From assembly GCA_007129695.1 (NCBI GenBank), contig SKVA01000252.1, positions 1-23,230 of the forward strand: DNA of 23,230 bases, written 5' to 3'. The position numbers and the translations under genes are program-made. The DNA comes from Spirochaetaceae bacterium (GTDB lineage Bacteria; Spirochaetota; Spirochaetia; DSM-27196; SLST01). The notes beneath the pieces were generated by a model. The model saw nothing but the letters and a program-made list of their open reading frames with translations, was not told where the DNA came from and searched no databases. This document shows, piece by piece, positions 1 to 8,300 of the stretch (position 1 is the stretch's first letter; every line of letters starts with the position of its first letter).

Positions 1-1124
1 ATCGTCGTGAACAGGAAGACCAGGAGCACCCGCGTGATCCGGTTGCGGTAGAATCCACGAAGCGACGTGATGTCGTCCTGAAGATTCTCAAAGTCGATGA
101 CGCGTGGCTTGCGGAGGACCGCCTCCAGAAGACCGCTCACGAACCCGACGCCGATCGTCGGGTTCATGCTCGTAAACGGAGCGGCCAGGAAACTCACGAT
201 TATGTTGAGCGGATGCGCAAGCGCGACGATCGCGCCGATCCCGGAGAGCGTGCCGTTGACCAGGAACCAGCGCAACAGCGTCTGCATCCCGCCGTCCCAT
301 CCCGACCGGATGAACCCCCAGACGATCAACGACAGCACGAGCGCCGGGATGATCCACGGGAGTGCCCGGCTAATGAACGACGGCGGCGGAACGATGCTCA
401 GCGCGTCCAGATCAGGGCGCTCGACCCCTGCGTGGATGCGACCAAGCCAGCTGACGATCCCGGGCACATGTCCTGCTCCGACGACCATCAGCACGCGGCC
501 GCCGTCGGCCTCGTAGCTTCGCGCGGCCAGATACTGATCGCGCTCGTCGATCAGCACCGACTTCGCCGACGGGAGATACGCGGCAAGCTCGCCCATCATG
601 CCCTCGAGCGCGCCTGATTCCTTCAGCGCCTCTATCTCCTCCGCCGGCACGGTCTCGTTGGAGAAGACCGAGCTCAGCAGCGCGGCGAGCATCTTGTTCT
701 TGCCCCAGAACCCCGACTTCCGCCACGCGCGTCGCAGCGTCGTGTGGATCTCTCGGTCAACAAAACTCGTCGGAATCCCGAGCCGCTCGGCTTCGTTGAT
801 CGCCGCAAGCATCTCTTCGCCGGGGGTAACGCCGAGCTCCGCTCCCATGCGTTTCTGGAAGCTCGACAGGACCAGGTTCCCCAGGAGCAGGAACCCTTTT
901 CGCTCCTTGATCACACGGAAGATGTCCAGACTCTCCCAGGTGCGCTTCTCCACGAGCGAGCGGTGGCGCGCCTGGTCGATCTCGACGCAGACCCGGTCGG
1001 GCTTCTCGTCCTCTATGGATCGGACCACCTCCTCGACGCTGTCGCGTGACACGTGGGCGGTTCCGACGATGATGAACTCGCGCTCACCAAGAGTGAGGCG
1101 GGTGACGTTCGATGCGGCGCTCAT
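1..1124 (-). CDS. TraB/PrgY-like (TraB/GumN superfamily) membrane protein, 3' end off the window
   Basis: Partial gene reading off the left edge; 374 residues are visible and, from the usual family length, probably only a few tens are missing. The N-terminal soluble domain has the family signature GTAHVS (residues 21-26), then a VCVEID segment near residue 46 and a second conserved VVGAGHVPG segment near residue 215, which in this superfamily contribute to a metallopeptidase-like fold. After about residue 240 come several hydrophobic segments (ISRALPWIIPALVLSLI, then a longer one including VALAHPLNIIVSFLAA), so the protein is anchored in the cytoplasmic membrane. The ATG overlaps the stop of the DHH gene (ATGA, 1121-1124), so it is probably translationally coupled as the third gene of an operon. 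Bacterial TraB-like proteins were named from enterococcal pheromone shutdown, but their chemistry here is unknown. The family call is firm; the role is not. Confidence 0.9.
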   Translation of the reverse strand, partial: MSAASNVTRLTLGEREFIIVGTAHVSRDSVEEVVRSIEDEKPDRVCVEIDQARHRSLVEKRTWESLDIFRVIKERKGFLLLGNLVLSSFQKRMGAELGVTPGEEMLAAINEAERLGIPTSFVDREIHTTLRRAWRKSGFWGKNKMLAALLSSVFSNETVPAEEIEALKESGALEGMMGELAAYLPSAKSVLIDERDQYLAARSYEADGGRVLMVVGAGHVPGIVSWLGRIHAGVERPDLDALSIVPPPSFISRALPWIIPALVLSLIVWGFIRSGWDGGMQTLLRWFLVNGTLSGIGAIVALAHPLNIIVSFLAAPFTSMNPTIGVGFVSGLLEAVLRKPRVIDFENLQDDITSLRGFYRNRITRVLLVFLFTT

Positions 1125-2086
1125 TCGCTCTTCTTCCGCGCACCCGCGTCGATGAACCGCTTGCGCAAGCCCTCTTCACCGGGATAGAGATCGCGGGGTA
1201 TGCTGCCTCCTCCCATATGAATGTGGCCGCCTCCGGATCCGATCCCGTCGAGCGCGGCCCGGATGATCACGTCGGCAGGACGGTCGATATCTTCGCTGCG
1301 CACCGACAGCCGGAACTCTTCGCGATCGGGCTCGACGACGACCACAAAGTGGATCTCACGCAGCCCCAGGAAGAAATCGGCGACCAGCGCCATCGCTTCC
1401 TGCGTGCATTCCTTTGTGACCGGGACAAAACAGAAGTCGCCGGCGACGACGCACACGTTGATCGCCTCGCGAAAGAGACCAAGATCGCGCAGCGACAGGC
1501 TGTTCTTCAGCAGGCGACTCCCGAGACGCCAGTCGCCGCGAAAAAAGAGATCGTTGAACGCGGCAAGGTCGGCTTCGGAGACGCCTCGCGTCATGAAACC
1601 GGTATCCATCATCAGACCGATCAACAACGCGGTCGCGACGGCACCTTCGATCTGCGCACCGGTTTCGGTGAAATAGCTGTAGACGATTGTACAGCACGCG
1701 CCAATCGTTTCGCGAATGTCGTGGAAGGGTATCTTGGGTTGGGTCGGCGGACTGTGATGATCGATCACGCCGTAGATCCTGCCGGGAACCCCGCTGATAT
1801 TGCTGTTACCGACGAACCCGTCGACAACGATCACCTGGGCGTCGTCCTCGATCGCCATTTCACTCGCCGCGCCGATCGGTATCGACAGCACCTCGATCTC
1901 TTCGCGCAGCGACGCGCTCTGAATCGCCCCCCCGTAGCTGAGCACAACCGTAAACCGCTGCAACTGCAGCAGATGAGACAGCGCGTACGCGGCTCCCACG
2001 GCGTCGTGGTCGGGAAAGTCGTGCGCCTGGATCACAACCTGACGGTCGCGGTCCAGACCGGCGACGAGCGCCGAGAAACTGCTCAT
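1121..2086 (-). CDS. DHH/DHHA1 family phosphoesterase (NrnA-like)
   Basis: A 321-residue protein of the DHH superfamily, whose members hydrolyse phosphodiester or phosphomonoester bonds (nanoRNA, pAp, cyclic dinucleotides) with Mn ions. Visible motifs are H-x-x-P-D-x-D-A at residues 22-29, VVDG near 87-90, the name-giving DHH at 109-111, and the C-terminal DHHA1 substrate-binding glycine motif GSGGGHIHMGGG near 283-294. No signal peptide is seen, so it is cytoplasmic. I chose the ATG at 2086 because it overlaps the stop of the upstream TPR gene as ATGA and is preceded by AGGGGG four bases away (2091-2096); an in-frame ATG at 2125 would add 13 residues inside the TPR gene. The central region after DHH differs from textbook NrnA, so the substrate (nanoRNA, pAp or c-di-AMP product) cannot be decided from sequence alone. 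Confidence 0.93.
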   Translation of the reverse strand: MSSFSALVAGLDRDRQVVIQAHDFPDHDAVGAAYALSHLLQLQRFTVVLSYGGAIQSASLREEIEVLSIPIGAASEMAIEDDAQVIVVDGFVGNSNISGVPGRIYGVIDHHSPPTQPKIPFHDIRETIGACCTIVYSYFTETGAQIEGAVATALLIGLMMDTGFMTRGVSEADLAAFNDLFFRGDWRLGSRLLKNSLSLRDLGLFREAINVCVVAGDFCFVPVTKECTQEAMALVADFFLGLREIHFVVVVEPDREEFRLSVRSEDIDRPADVIIRAALDGIGSGGGHIHMGGGSIPRDLYPGEEGLRKRFIDAGARKKSE

Positions 2087-3507
2087 CGAGCCCCCTGCTC
2101 CGAACGATACGACCGCAGCCGCCATCCGGCAAGTCGATGCTCCAGAAAGCCTGGTTGGAGTTCTGCGTCGGTATGCATGAACGACGCCTGCGCGGTCTGC
2201 CTGCGGCCGAGCAGCTCTAGCTGCGCTCCGACAAAGAAGTACATCCGCGCCCGCATCGTCGCGTCGCGCTCTTCGCGAAGCTGGCTCAAGACGAGCGTCT
2301 CGGTCGAAGGCTGGATGTAGTACCGCACGACGTGATAGTAGAGTGAGTCGCGCGGAACGCGCCCGAGCAGGTCCTGCATATACCGTACGGCGTCGGGGTT
2401 GCGACCGTCACTCTTCATCGCCAGCGCGGCCATCAGCGCGAAGTCGAAACGCCGGGGATGCCGGTCGAACGCCCTCCGATAGTACCGTTCGGCCTCAGCG
2501 TGGCGGTCAAACATATAGTAGAGCGTCGCAAGCGGAACAAAAGCCGGCTCGTAGTCGGGTCGCATACGAAGCGCGGTCTCAAAGTCGCGGACCGCCGCGT
2601 CGTACTGCTCCTCGGCGTCGAATGCAAGCGCGCGCAGCGCGAACGCCAGGAACTGGCCGGGATCGATCTCGATAGCCCGGGTGAAGTCTTCGATCGCCGC
2701 GCGGAACCGGCGCGTCTCCAGGCGAACGCGACCACGGTCGATCAGATGCCAGTAGAAATCGGGATCGAGCTCGATCGCGATCGTCAGATCCGCGTCAGCC
2801 GAGTCGAGCTTGTACTGGAGAGCGCGGGCACGCGCTCGATCGCTGTACGCGAATGAGAAGTCGGGGGCAACAGCGATGGCGGCGGTCAACTCGGTCTCGG
2901 CTTCGGCGTGCCGCTCCTGGCGCAGATAGACGTTTCCAAGCCCGACGAGCGCAACCAGATCGCGCGCATCGCTCGCGAGCGCGGCGCGGAAGCTCGCTTC
3001 GGCGGCTCTGAGATTGCGCGCCTGTAGCTGAAGCTCGCCGAGCGCTGCGTGAGCGCGCGCGAAGTCCGGGTGGTCGGCCACAATCTGTTCAAGAAGCACG
3101 CGCTGGTCGGCCGTGCGCCCCTGAGTCGAACGGAGCAGGCTCAGCAGGTAGAGTGCGTCGCGATTCGTGGGATCGTCAGCAAGGACCGTATCGACCAGGG
3201 CCTCGGCCTCTTCGACGAGCCCGGCGATCAGGTAGAGGTTCGCCAGCAACACGAGCGTCGCGGGGTCGTCTGGATCGTCCAACTCTGCCTGCCTGAACGC
3301 GGCTATCGCGGCTTCTGGATCGCCGGCCTGAACGGAGAGGCTGATCGCGTCGTACGTCTCAGGGATCGTCAGCGGCGGCGCAGGCTCGGCGTCCGCTACA
3401 GGAACATCGGGAGCAACCGCATCCGGCCGATCAGGGGGACGGACCGAAGCGCAGCCGGCGATCACGACCAGAGCGACCGTGAGTACAATGAGGAGACGTC
3501 GAGTCAT
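2083..3507 (-). CDS. TPR-repeat lipoprotein
   Basis: 474 residues beginning with a lipoprotein signal: MTRR, a hydrophobic stretch, then the lipobox VIAGC with Cys19 as predicted lipidation site. After a proline/aspartate-rich linker (about 20-50), nearly all the rest is tandem tetratricopeptide repeats, roughly eight or nine 34-residue units with typical A/Y/P signatures (for example ELDPDFYWHLIDRGRV and EIDPGQFLAFALRALAF). TPR arrays bind other proteins, so this is probably a periplasm-facing assembly or scaffold factor. The start at 3507 is chosen because it begins the lipoprotein signal; an in-frame ATG at 3600 would add 31 residues that run into the facing gene. No SD precedes the ATG, but a promoter ends only ten bases upstream, suggesting a nearly leaderless mRNA. 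It heads the operon with the DHH and TraB genes. Confidence 0.9.
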   Translation of the reverse strand: MTRRLLIVLTVALVVIAGCASVRPPDRPDAVAPDVPVADAEPAPPLTIPETYDAISLSVQAGDPEAAIAAFRQAELDDPDDPATLVLLANLYLIAGLVEEAEALVDTVLADDPTNRDALYLLSLLRSTQGRTADQRVLLEQIVADHPDFARAHAALGELQLQARNLRAAEASFRAALASDARDLVALVGLGNVYLRQERHAEAETELTAAIAVAPDFSFAYSDRARARALQYKLDSADADLTIAIELDPDFYWHLIDRGRVRLETRRFRAAIEDFTRAIEIDPGQFLAFALRALAFDAEEQYDAAVRDFETALRMRPDYEPAFVPLATLYYMFDRHAEAERYYRRAFDRHPRRFDFALMAALAMKSDGRNPDAVRYMQDLLGRVPRDSLYYHVVRYYIQPSTETLVLSQLREERDATMRARMYFFVGAQLELLGRRQTAQASFMHTDAELQPGFLEHRLAGWRLRSYRSEQGAR

Positions 3508-3517
3508 GGCGTAGCGA

Positions 3518-3546
3518 AAGATACTGACGTCAGTCGCGTTGCACAA
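3518..3546 (-). promoter_or_regulatory. Predicted sigma70-type promoter of the TPR-DHH-TraB operon
   Basis: On the minus strand TTGTGC (3541-3546) and TATCTT (3518-3523) are separated by exactly 17 bases. Transcription would start near 3511, about three bases before the ATG at 3507, which has no SD. The -35 hexamer overlaps that of the opposing promoter. Box matches are partial (3/6 and 4/6), so this is an inference from spacing and position. Confidence 0.5.
3523..3534. promoter_or_regulatory. 12-bp perfect palindrome, candidate operator
   Basis: ACTGACGTCAGT is its own reverse complement. It lies in the spacer of the minus-strand promoter and just upstream of the plus-strand -35 box, where a bound regulator could block one or both promoters. 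The regulator is unknown. Confidence 0.45.
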
Positions 3547-3567
3547 GCGAGCGGCCGCTGCTACAAT
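3539..3567 (+). promoter_or_regulatory. Predicted sigma70-type promoter giving a leaderless mRNA
   Basis: TTGCAC (3539-3544) and TACAAT (3562-3567) are 17 bases apart. The ATG of the 608-residue gene lies eight bases after the -10 box, so transcription would begin at or within two bases of the start codon. No SD is present. Confidence 0.6.
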
Positions 3568-3575
3568 CGCGGCGG

Positions 3576-5402
3576 ATGAACGTTCGTGCCGGCAAGGCAT
3601 ACTTCGCAGTACCGGTTCTTTACGTCGCGATCATGTTCGGACTGCTGATGATGCAGTTCTCCGGCGGCGAGCGGATCACTCGTTCGGTTGAGGAGCTGAT
3701 CCTGCAGGCTGCCCGCCGCACGGTCGGGTCCGATGAGAGCCCGTTAGTCGACACGATCCGCCTGACGTTCAACGGCATCGGCTTCGAGTTCCTGGACGGC
3801 ACAGGCGTGACGGTCGTCAACGGTGAAAGCGCCGAGACGCTCGCGGTTGTCGGGTTTCACACGCGTGATAACGGTTTCGACGTCGAGTTCGCCGGTGGTG
3901 TCCGCCTGGTCTACGCGACGCAGACCGAGCCGAACCGCGAACTACAGTTTCGTGTCGTCCTTCCCGCAACCGTCCGCGCCGAGCGCGTGATCGTCCCGTT
4001 CTCGCTCGCCGCGGGCACCGTGTCGGAGTCGGCATCGCCGAGCTACGCGTCGCTGCGCGTGCAGTCGCGCGAGTTCCTGCTCACGGTCCCGCCCCGCGCC
4101 GCTATCGATCTTGCGTCGAACCGGATCGTGATAGAGTCGGCCGCGCTCGGGGAACCGATCCGCTACATGGAAGCGTCGACAGCGAGTCCGGCGCAGGTGG
4201 CCGCCTGGTTCGGGGATCCGGCGCGACGGATCAGTGAGGCTGCGTACGCATCCTCGATCTCGCGCTTCACCGATGCGGCGTACTCGGGATGGTCGTCCGG
4301 CAGGCTGAACACCACGGCGCTGACGTGGAGCCGGGGCAATGCCGGCGCCGCGTTCACGGAGGAAGCGCTCGTGGCGTACCTTGCCGAAGCATGGGTCCGC
4401 GACGACTACGATCGTGCGTTCGCCGAAATGCGTCGCGCGCGCGACCTGCACCCGCACAGACTCGGAATGCTGTCGGCGGCCTATCTTGGTGGTCTGGAGC
4501 TATCGGTAGCGCGAACGCGCGCGCTCGACGAAGAACGCTCGGTCGTCCTCACCGACCGCGTGACCTCAGCGGACATGACCGTCTTCCGCGATCCGACGCT
4601 GCTGTCGTTTGCCGCGAATCGCGGATCGGAAGGCCTGTACGCGTCGATTCTGGCGCTCGCCGCCGCGGCGGACGTACGGACAATCGACGTCGAATCGGCG
4701 GCAGGCCTGCTGCTGAATCTCATCGTACCCGGAGTGCGCGACGAACGGATCGCGCGGATCGCGGCGGACCGCGCTGAACCGATCGCTGAGCGCATCCTCG
4801 CGTCGATCTCACGTCACGGCGACTCGTTCTTCATTCAGACCGCCCCGGGGCAGCTCGATCTGACGACGACGCTCATCGCGGGAGTCGCGCTCGATCGCTA
4901 CGCAGAGGCGCGAACGCGCGAGCTCTACACAACCGCCGGGCGAAATCTCGTGACCAGCGCGCTCGCGCGCGCCGGCCGCTTCGCCCTGATTCCAACCGCA
5001 CTGACGGTGCGCGGTGACGACCTGGTCGCATCGCAGACGAGCGTGATGCCGGAGAGCGTCTACCCGATCATAGCGGCGAGCGCGGCGTACCCGCGACTGC
5101 ACTCGTTCTACGATCGCAACGGCGCCGGCAGCTGGGTTCTGAGCATCGTGCCGATCGACACGGTGCGTATGGACGCCACCGAGTGGCGGTTCGTCATCGA
5201 GTATCCCAGGCTGCGCACCTTCTACCTGGTGTTTGCCGGTGTTCCCGCCTTCGACCGGATGGAGCTGTTCGGCCTGACATGGCGCAACGCGCCCGACTTC
5301 GAAATCTACAGCAAGGGCCGGCACTATGACCCGTCCACACGAACGCTCTTCGTCAAGTACTACGACGACTCGACCCGCCGGGAAATCGTGCTCCACTTCT
5401 GA
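3576..5402 (+). CDS. Unrecognised membrane-anchored extracytoplasmic protein, 608 aa
   Basis: I do not recognise a family. The N-terminus (about residues 8-28, AYFAVPVLYVAIMFGLLMM) is a single hydrophobic helix that would act as an uncleaved anchor or signal peptide, with the remaining 580 residues outside the cytoplasm. Residues about 55-200 look beta-rich, with alternating short strands and turns; 260-480 look mostly helical and alanine-rich and could be a solenoid-like or toroid-like region; the last 100 residues are again beta-rich and aromatic (YLVFAGVPAFDRMELFG, FVKYYDDSTRREIVLHF). I see no lipobox, no obvious catalytic motif and no internal repeat. It begins directly after a strong -10 box without an SD, and the next gene follows four bases after its stop, so the two are probably co-transcribed. 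The gene is certainly real because the opposite and alternative frames carry no plausible protein. Confidence 0.85.
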   Translation: MNVRAGKAYFAVPVLYVAIMFGLLMMQFSGGERITRSVEELILQAARRTVGSDESPLVDTIRLTFNGIGFEFLDGTGVTVVNGESAETLAVVGFHTRDNGFDVEFAGGVRLVYATQTEPNRELQFRVVLPATVRAERVIVPFSLAAGTVSESASPSYASLRVQSREFLLTVPPRAAIDLASNRIVIESAALGEPIRYMEASTASPAQVAAWFGDPARRISEAAYASSISRFTDAAYSGWSSGRLNTTALTWSRGNAGAAFTEEALVAYLAEAWVRDDYDRAFAEMRRARDLHPHRLGMLSAAYLGGLELSVARTRALDEERSVVLTDRVTSADMTVFRDPTLLSFAANRGSEGLYASILALAAAADVRTIDVESAAGLLLNLIVPGVRDERIARIAADRAEPIAERILASISRHGDSFFIQTAPGQLDLTTTLIAGVALDRYAEARTRELYTTAGRNLVTSALARAGRFALIPTALTVRGDDLVASQTSVMPESVYPIIAASAAYPRLHSFYDRNGAGSWVLSIVPIDTVRMDATEWRFVIEYPRLRTFYLVFAGVPAFDRMELFGLTWRNAPDFEIYSKGRHYDPSTRTLFVKYYDDSTRREIVLHF

Positions 5403-5406
5403 CGCT

Positions 5407-6093
5407 ATGTCGACACCAGGATTCCATCGGCTCCGATCAGCCTGCGACTTCTACTTCGTCAGGCACGGACAAAGCCACAGCAATTCCGAGCAGCGCATCC
5501 AGGGACATACCGAGTCACCGCTGTCGCCTCGCGGGGTCGAACAGGCAAACGCGGCCGCCGAGTGGTTCCGACCGATCGGCGCCGACCGGGTCTTCTCGTC
5601 GCCACTGCAGCGCGCGCGCGACACCGCCGAGCCGATCCTGCTCGCGTCGGGCGCCGACACGCTCGAAATCCTTCCCTATCTGGTCGAGCTCGACACCGGC
5701 ATCTACACAGGAAAGGTGTTCTCCGATCTGCCCGGACTCGACGAAGAGCTCTTCCGCGCGTTTCGCGTCCGGAGTTGGGAAGTGGTGCCGGGCGCCGAAC
5801 GGATCGAATCGCTGCTGCGTCGCGCGCACGCCGTGTGGGACGTGCTCCTCGCGCACGCGACGGCAGGCCGCAGCCGGCTCGTCTGCGTAACGCACGGCGG
5901 ATTCATCCAGTGGATCGTCAAGGCGACGATGGGCGACCGCGATCCGAAGTGGATGCCGCTCGTCCGCACGTCGAACTGCGGCATCTTTCACTTCCGCGCC
6001 GAATCGACGCTCCGCGACCCCGACTCCGATCCACCGACACCGAACACCGGCTACTACGGCCAGTGGATGCTCATCGATCACGTCCCGTACTGA
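5407..6093 (+). CDS. Histidine phosphatase family protein (phosphoglycerate mutase-like)
   Basis: 228 residues with the complete histidine-phosphatase set: the phosphorylated histidine in VRHGQ (Arg19, His20, Gly21), an arginine-containing SSPLQRARDTA segment (64-74), a likely acid residue Glu94 in VELDTG, and the second histidine in VTHGGFIQW (His163). The family removes phosphate from sugars, nucleotides or phosphoproteins, or acts as a cofactor-dependent mutase; the substrate is not readable here. No signal peptide is evident, so it is cytoplasmic. The chosen ATG is four bases after the stop of the 608-residue gene with no SD, suggesting translational coupling; an in-frame ATG at 5326 would add 27 low-complexity residues overlapping that gene and is unlikely. 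Its stop lies four bases from the stop of the convergent antiporter gene. Confidence 0.93.
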   Translation: MSTPGFHRLRSACDFYFVRHGQSHSNSEQRIQGHTESPLSPRGVEQANAAAEWFRPIGADRVFSSPLQRARDTAEPILLASGADTLEILPYLVELDTGIYTGKVFSDLPGLDEELFRAFRVRSWEVVPGAERIESLLRRAHAVWDVLLAHATAGRSRLVCVTHGGFIQWIVKATMGDRDPKWMPLVRTSNCGIFHFRAESTLRDPDSDPPTPNTGYYGQWMLIDHVPY

Positions 6094-6097
6094 CGCA

Positions 6098-8248
6098 TCA
6101 CCCCCGGACGACCGCATCGATGAACCCGGCGGCGTCGGTCGCCGCGAGCGCGGCGGCGCGGACCGATTCGTCGCGGAAGCGCGTCGCGATCGACGCCAAC
6201 AGCTGGAGGTGCGGCACGCGGCTCTCGATCGGCGACGCGATCAGAAACACGATCCGCGACGGCAACCCGTCGACCGCGCCAAAGTCGACGCCGTCGGGGG
6301 CGACCCCGACCGCGACGACGATCCGGTCGACCCCCTCGGTCTTCGCGTGCGGAATCGCGATCCCCTTCTCCATACCCGTGCTGACCGATCGCTCGCGCTC
6401 GAGAACGTCGTCGAGCACGCGCTGCCGATCGGAGAGCGCGTCGGCGGCGGCAAGCCGCCCGACCAGCTCGGCGATCACGCCCTCACGGTCTGTCGCGGAG
6501 AGAGGAATCGCTATGCGATCGGGCAACAGATAGTCCAGCAGCGCGACCTCGACCCTCCCCTGCCCGCTCGCGACGTCCCTACGCAGTTCTTCCGGGACGA
6601 CGATTTCGGTGATCCGGCTCACGCGGTCGCGTACGTGGATGATCACCTCGTAGAGGAGCGTCTTCGCGACCCCCGCGTCCTGGGGATCTGACACCAGCTC
6701 GATCCGGTTCGCGCTCTGGCGCAGCGACACGAAAAGCTCGTCGCGTCGCATCCGGTAAACGGTATCGGCAAGCTCCAGTCGGTGGATGAAGAAGCCGTCC
6801 TGCCTCGCGGCGCGGAGGATCCCCGCCGCGACCAGCTCGGTGAGCTCCTCGTTCGGGAAGTCGAGCGCCGTCGTGACCGTCGCGACGCGGCCCCAGCTCC
6901 CGCGCGTACCGCTCGTCGCGCGCCGGAACGCGAGCGCGAGCGCCGGCGTGCCGATCGCGACCGAAAACACGACCATCACCGCCATCACCTTGAACGCGGT
7001 CGGTGACAGGATCCCGCTTCCAAGACCCACCGCGGCGATGATCAGCGCGATCTCTCCGCGCGGCACGGTCCCCAACCCGACGCGAAGCGCGCCCAGCCGG
7101 TTGAACCCGGTCAGAAGCGCGGGCACGCCCGAACCAACAATCTTTGCACCACCCGAAAGCAGCGCAAATCCGACTCCCGGGATGAGTACCTCCGGCGTGA
7201 AAAGCACGCGGAAGTCGATCAGCATCCCCATCACAACGTAGAGGATCGGGACGAAGAAACCGGTCACCGACGCGATCTTCTCCTCCACCGCGTCGGCGAC
7301 GTCGGTCCGGGCCAGCGCGAGCCCGACGATGTACGCGCCGATGATCGCCGCGACGCCGAACGTCTCGAACACACCCGACACGACCAGCGTGACCGCGACC
7401 GCGACGATCGCGAACGCCGACGGCGTTCCCAGGTCGCGGAACGACCGGACCATCCGCGGCGTCGCGAGTACGACCAGCGTAAACCCGCTCGCCAGTACCG
7501 CAAACGCGATTCCGGCGACCGGGAGCGCGCTCGTCCACCGTGCGCCTATCGACACGAGTTCCGACGTCGAACCCACCGACAGCGCGATCGCGAGCACGAT
7601 GATCGCCAGCCCATCCTGCAGCAGCGAGCTTCGCAGGATCACCGCGCCCTCGGGGGTACCCAACCGGTTCGTCGAGCTGAGGATCCGCGCCTGCACGCCC
7701 AGAGACGTCGACACCGACAGCGCGGCGAAGAAGAGCACGATCGGGTGACCGATCGGGACGGCAAAGACGCGCACCGCGACCGCCGCTCCGACCACCAGCG
7801 CGAGCAAACTCCCGCTGAGCGCGATCGCAACGCTCCGCGGTCGCATCAGCGCCAGGAGCGCCGGTTCGCTCTCAAGGCCTACCGACAGTATGTGGAGCAC
7901 CGCGCCAACCGCTGCAAAACCGTAGAGCTGGATCGACACAGAAAAAGGCCCAGCCGCGAGCGGGATGAGTCCGTCTGCGAAGCCGGGCACCGCTATCGCC
8001 CCCAACGCGTACGGGCTGAGCACCATCCCCGCGGTAACCTCGCCCAAGAGCGACGGCAGCTTCACGCGCTTGGCAATCGCACCGGCACCCTTTGCGGCCA
8101 GGATGATCACGCCGAGTTGTACGATGAGCCTCGTGACCTCGTGCGCGACCGCGATATCCTGGAGCCCTTCCAGCGCGTACGCCGGAGCAGCCGCTCCCGC
8201 CATCACCGCCACCCACGCCCATCGAGCCCGTTTCCTGTGGTTCACCAT
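6098..8248 (-). CDS. CPA2-type cation:proton antiporter fused to a PTS EIIA-type domain
   Basis: 716 residues. A signal-like N-terminus (ending APAYA near residue 25) leads into about a dozen membrane segments (about 35-440) of the KefB/CPA2 sodium/proton exchanger type, including PSLLGEVTAGMVLSP and a TSLGVQ segment. A soluble linker (about 445-565) of no family I recognise follows. The C-terminus (about 570-716) matches the PtsN/fructose-type EIIA domain, with the phosphorylatable histidine in GIAIPHAKT (His634). In this family such a domain can receive phosphate from HPr or sense PTS state, so transport may be coupled to energy or nitrogen status; that is inference. It lacks the usual TrkA-N nucleotide-binding domain of KefB relatives. 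The start is supported by AAGGAA six bases upstream and a consensus TTGACA promoter. It diverges from the hydrolase gene at 8377. Confidence 0.93.
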   Translation of the reverse strand: MVNHRKRARWAWVAVMAGAAAPAYALEGLQDIAVAHEVTRLIVQLGVIILAAKGAGAIAKRVKLPSLLGEVTAGMVLSPYALGAIAVPGFADGLIPLAAGPFSVSIQLYGFAAVGAVLHILSVGLESEPALLALMRPRSVAIALSGSLLALVVGAAVAVRVFAVPIGHPIVLFFAALSVSTSLGVQARILSSTNRLGTPEGAVILRSSLLQDGLAIIVLAIALSVGSTSELVSIGARWTSALPVAGIAFAVLASGFTLVVLATPRMVRSFRDLGTPSAFAIVAVAVTLVVSGVFETFGVAAIIGAYIVGLALARTDVADAVEEKIASVTGFFVPILYVVMGMLIDFRVLFTPEVLIPGVGFALLSGGAKIVGSGVPALLTGFNRLGALRVGLGTVPRGEIALIIAAVGLGSGILSPTAFKVMAVMVVFSVAIGTPALALAFRRATSGTRGSWGRVATVTTALDFPNEELTELVAAGILRAARQDGFFIHRLELADTVYRMRRDELFVSLRQSANRIELVSDPQDAGVAKTLLYEVIIHVRDRVSRITEIVVPEELRRDVASGQGRVEVALLDYLLPDRIAIPLSATDREGVIAELVGRLAAADALSDRQRVLDDVLERERSVSTGMEKGIAIPHAKTEGVDRIVVAVGVAPDGVDFGAVDGLPSRIVFLIASPIESRVPHLQLLASIATRFRDESVRAAALAATDAAGFIDAVVRG

Positions 8249-8268
8249 CGCCGTTCCTTACTGCGATC

Positions 8269-8297
8269 GTGATAAACCCGCGACCGACGCGTGTCAA
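8269..8297 (-). promoter_or_regulatory. Promoter of the antiporter gene
   Basis: On the minus strand a consensus -35 TTGACA (8292-8297) is followed after 17 bases by TATCAC (8269-8274). The predicted leader is about 14 bases and carries the SD AAGGAA before the ATG at 8248. Confidence 0.65.
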
Positions 8298-8300
8298 CCT

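Noticed and set aside
1112..2320. Open frame of 402 codons on the plus strand
   Set aside because: It lies opposite the DHH and TPR genes, has arginine/aspartate-rich composition without family motifs, and results from the GC-rich third codon positions of the true genes.
6081..6110. CGTCC/GGACG inverted repeat around the phosphatase/antiporter stops
   Set aside because: Only five pairs with a 20-base loop and no T-tract, within chance expectation.
6579..7538. Open frame of 319 codons on the minus strand
   Set aside because: Out of frame within the antiporter gene; the antiporter frame has clear membrane segments and an EIIA motif.
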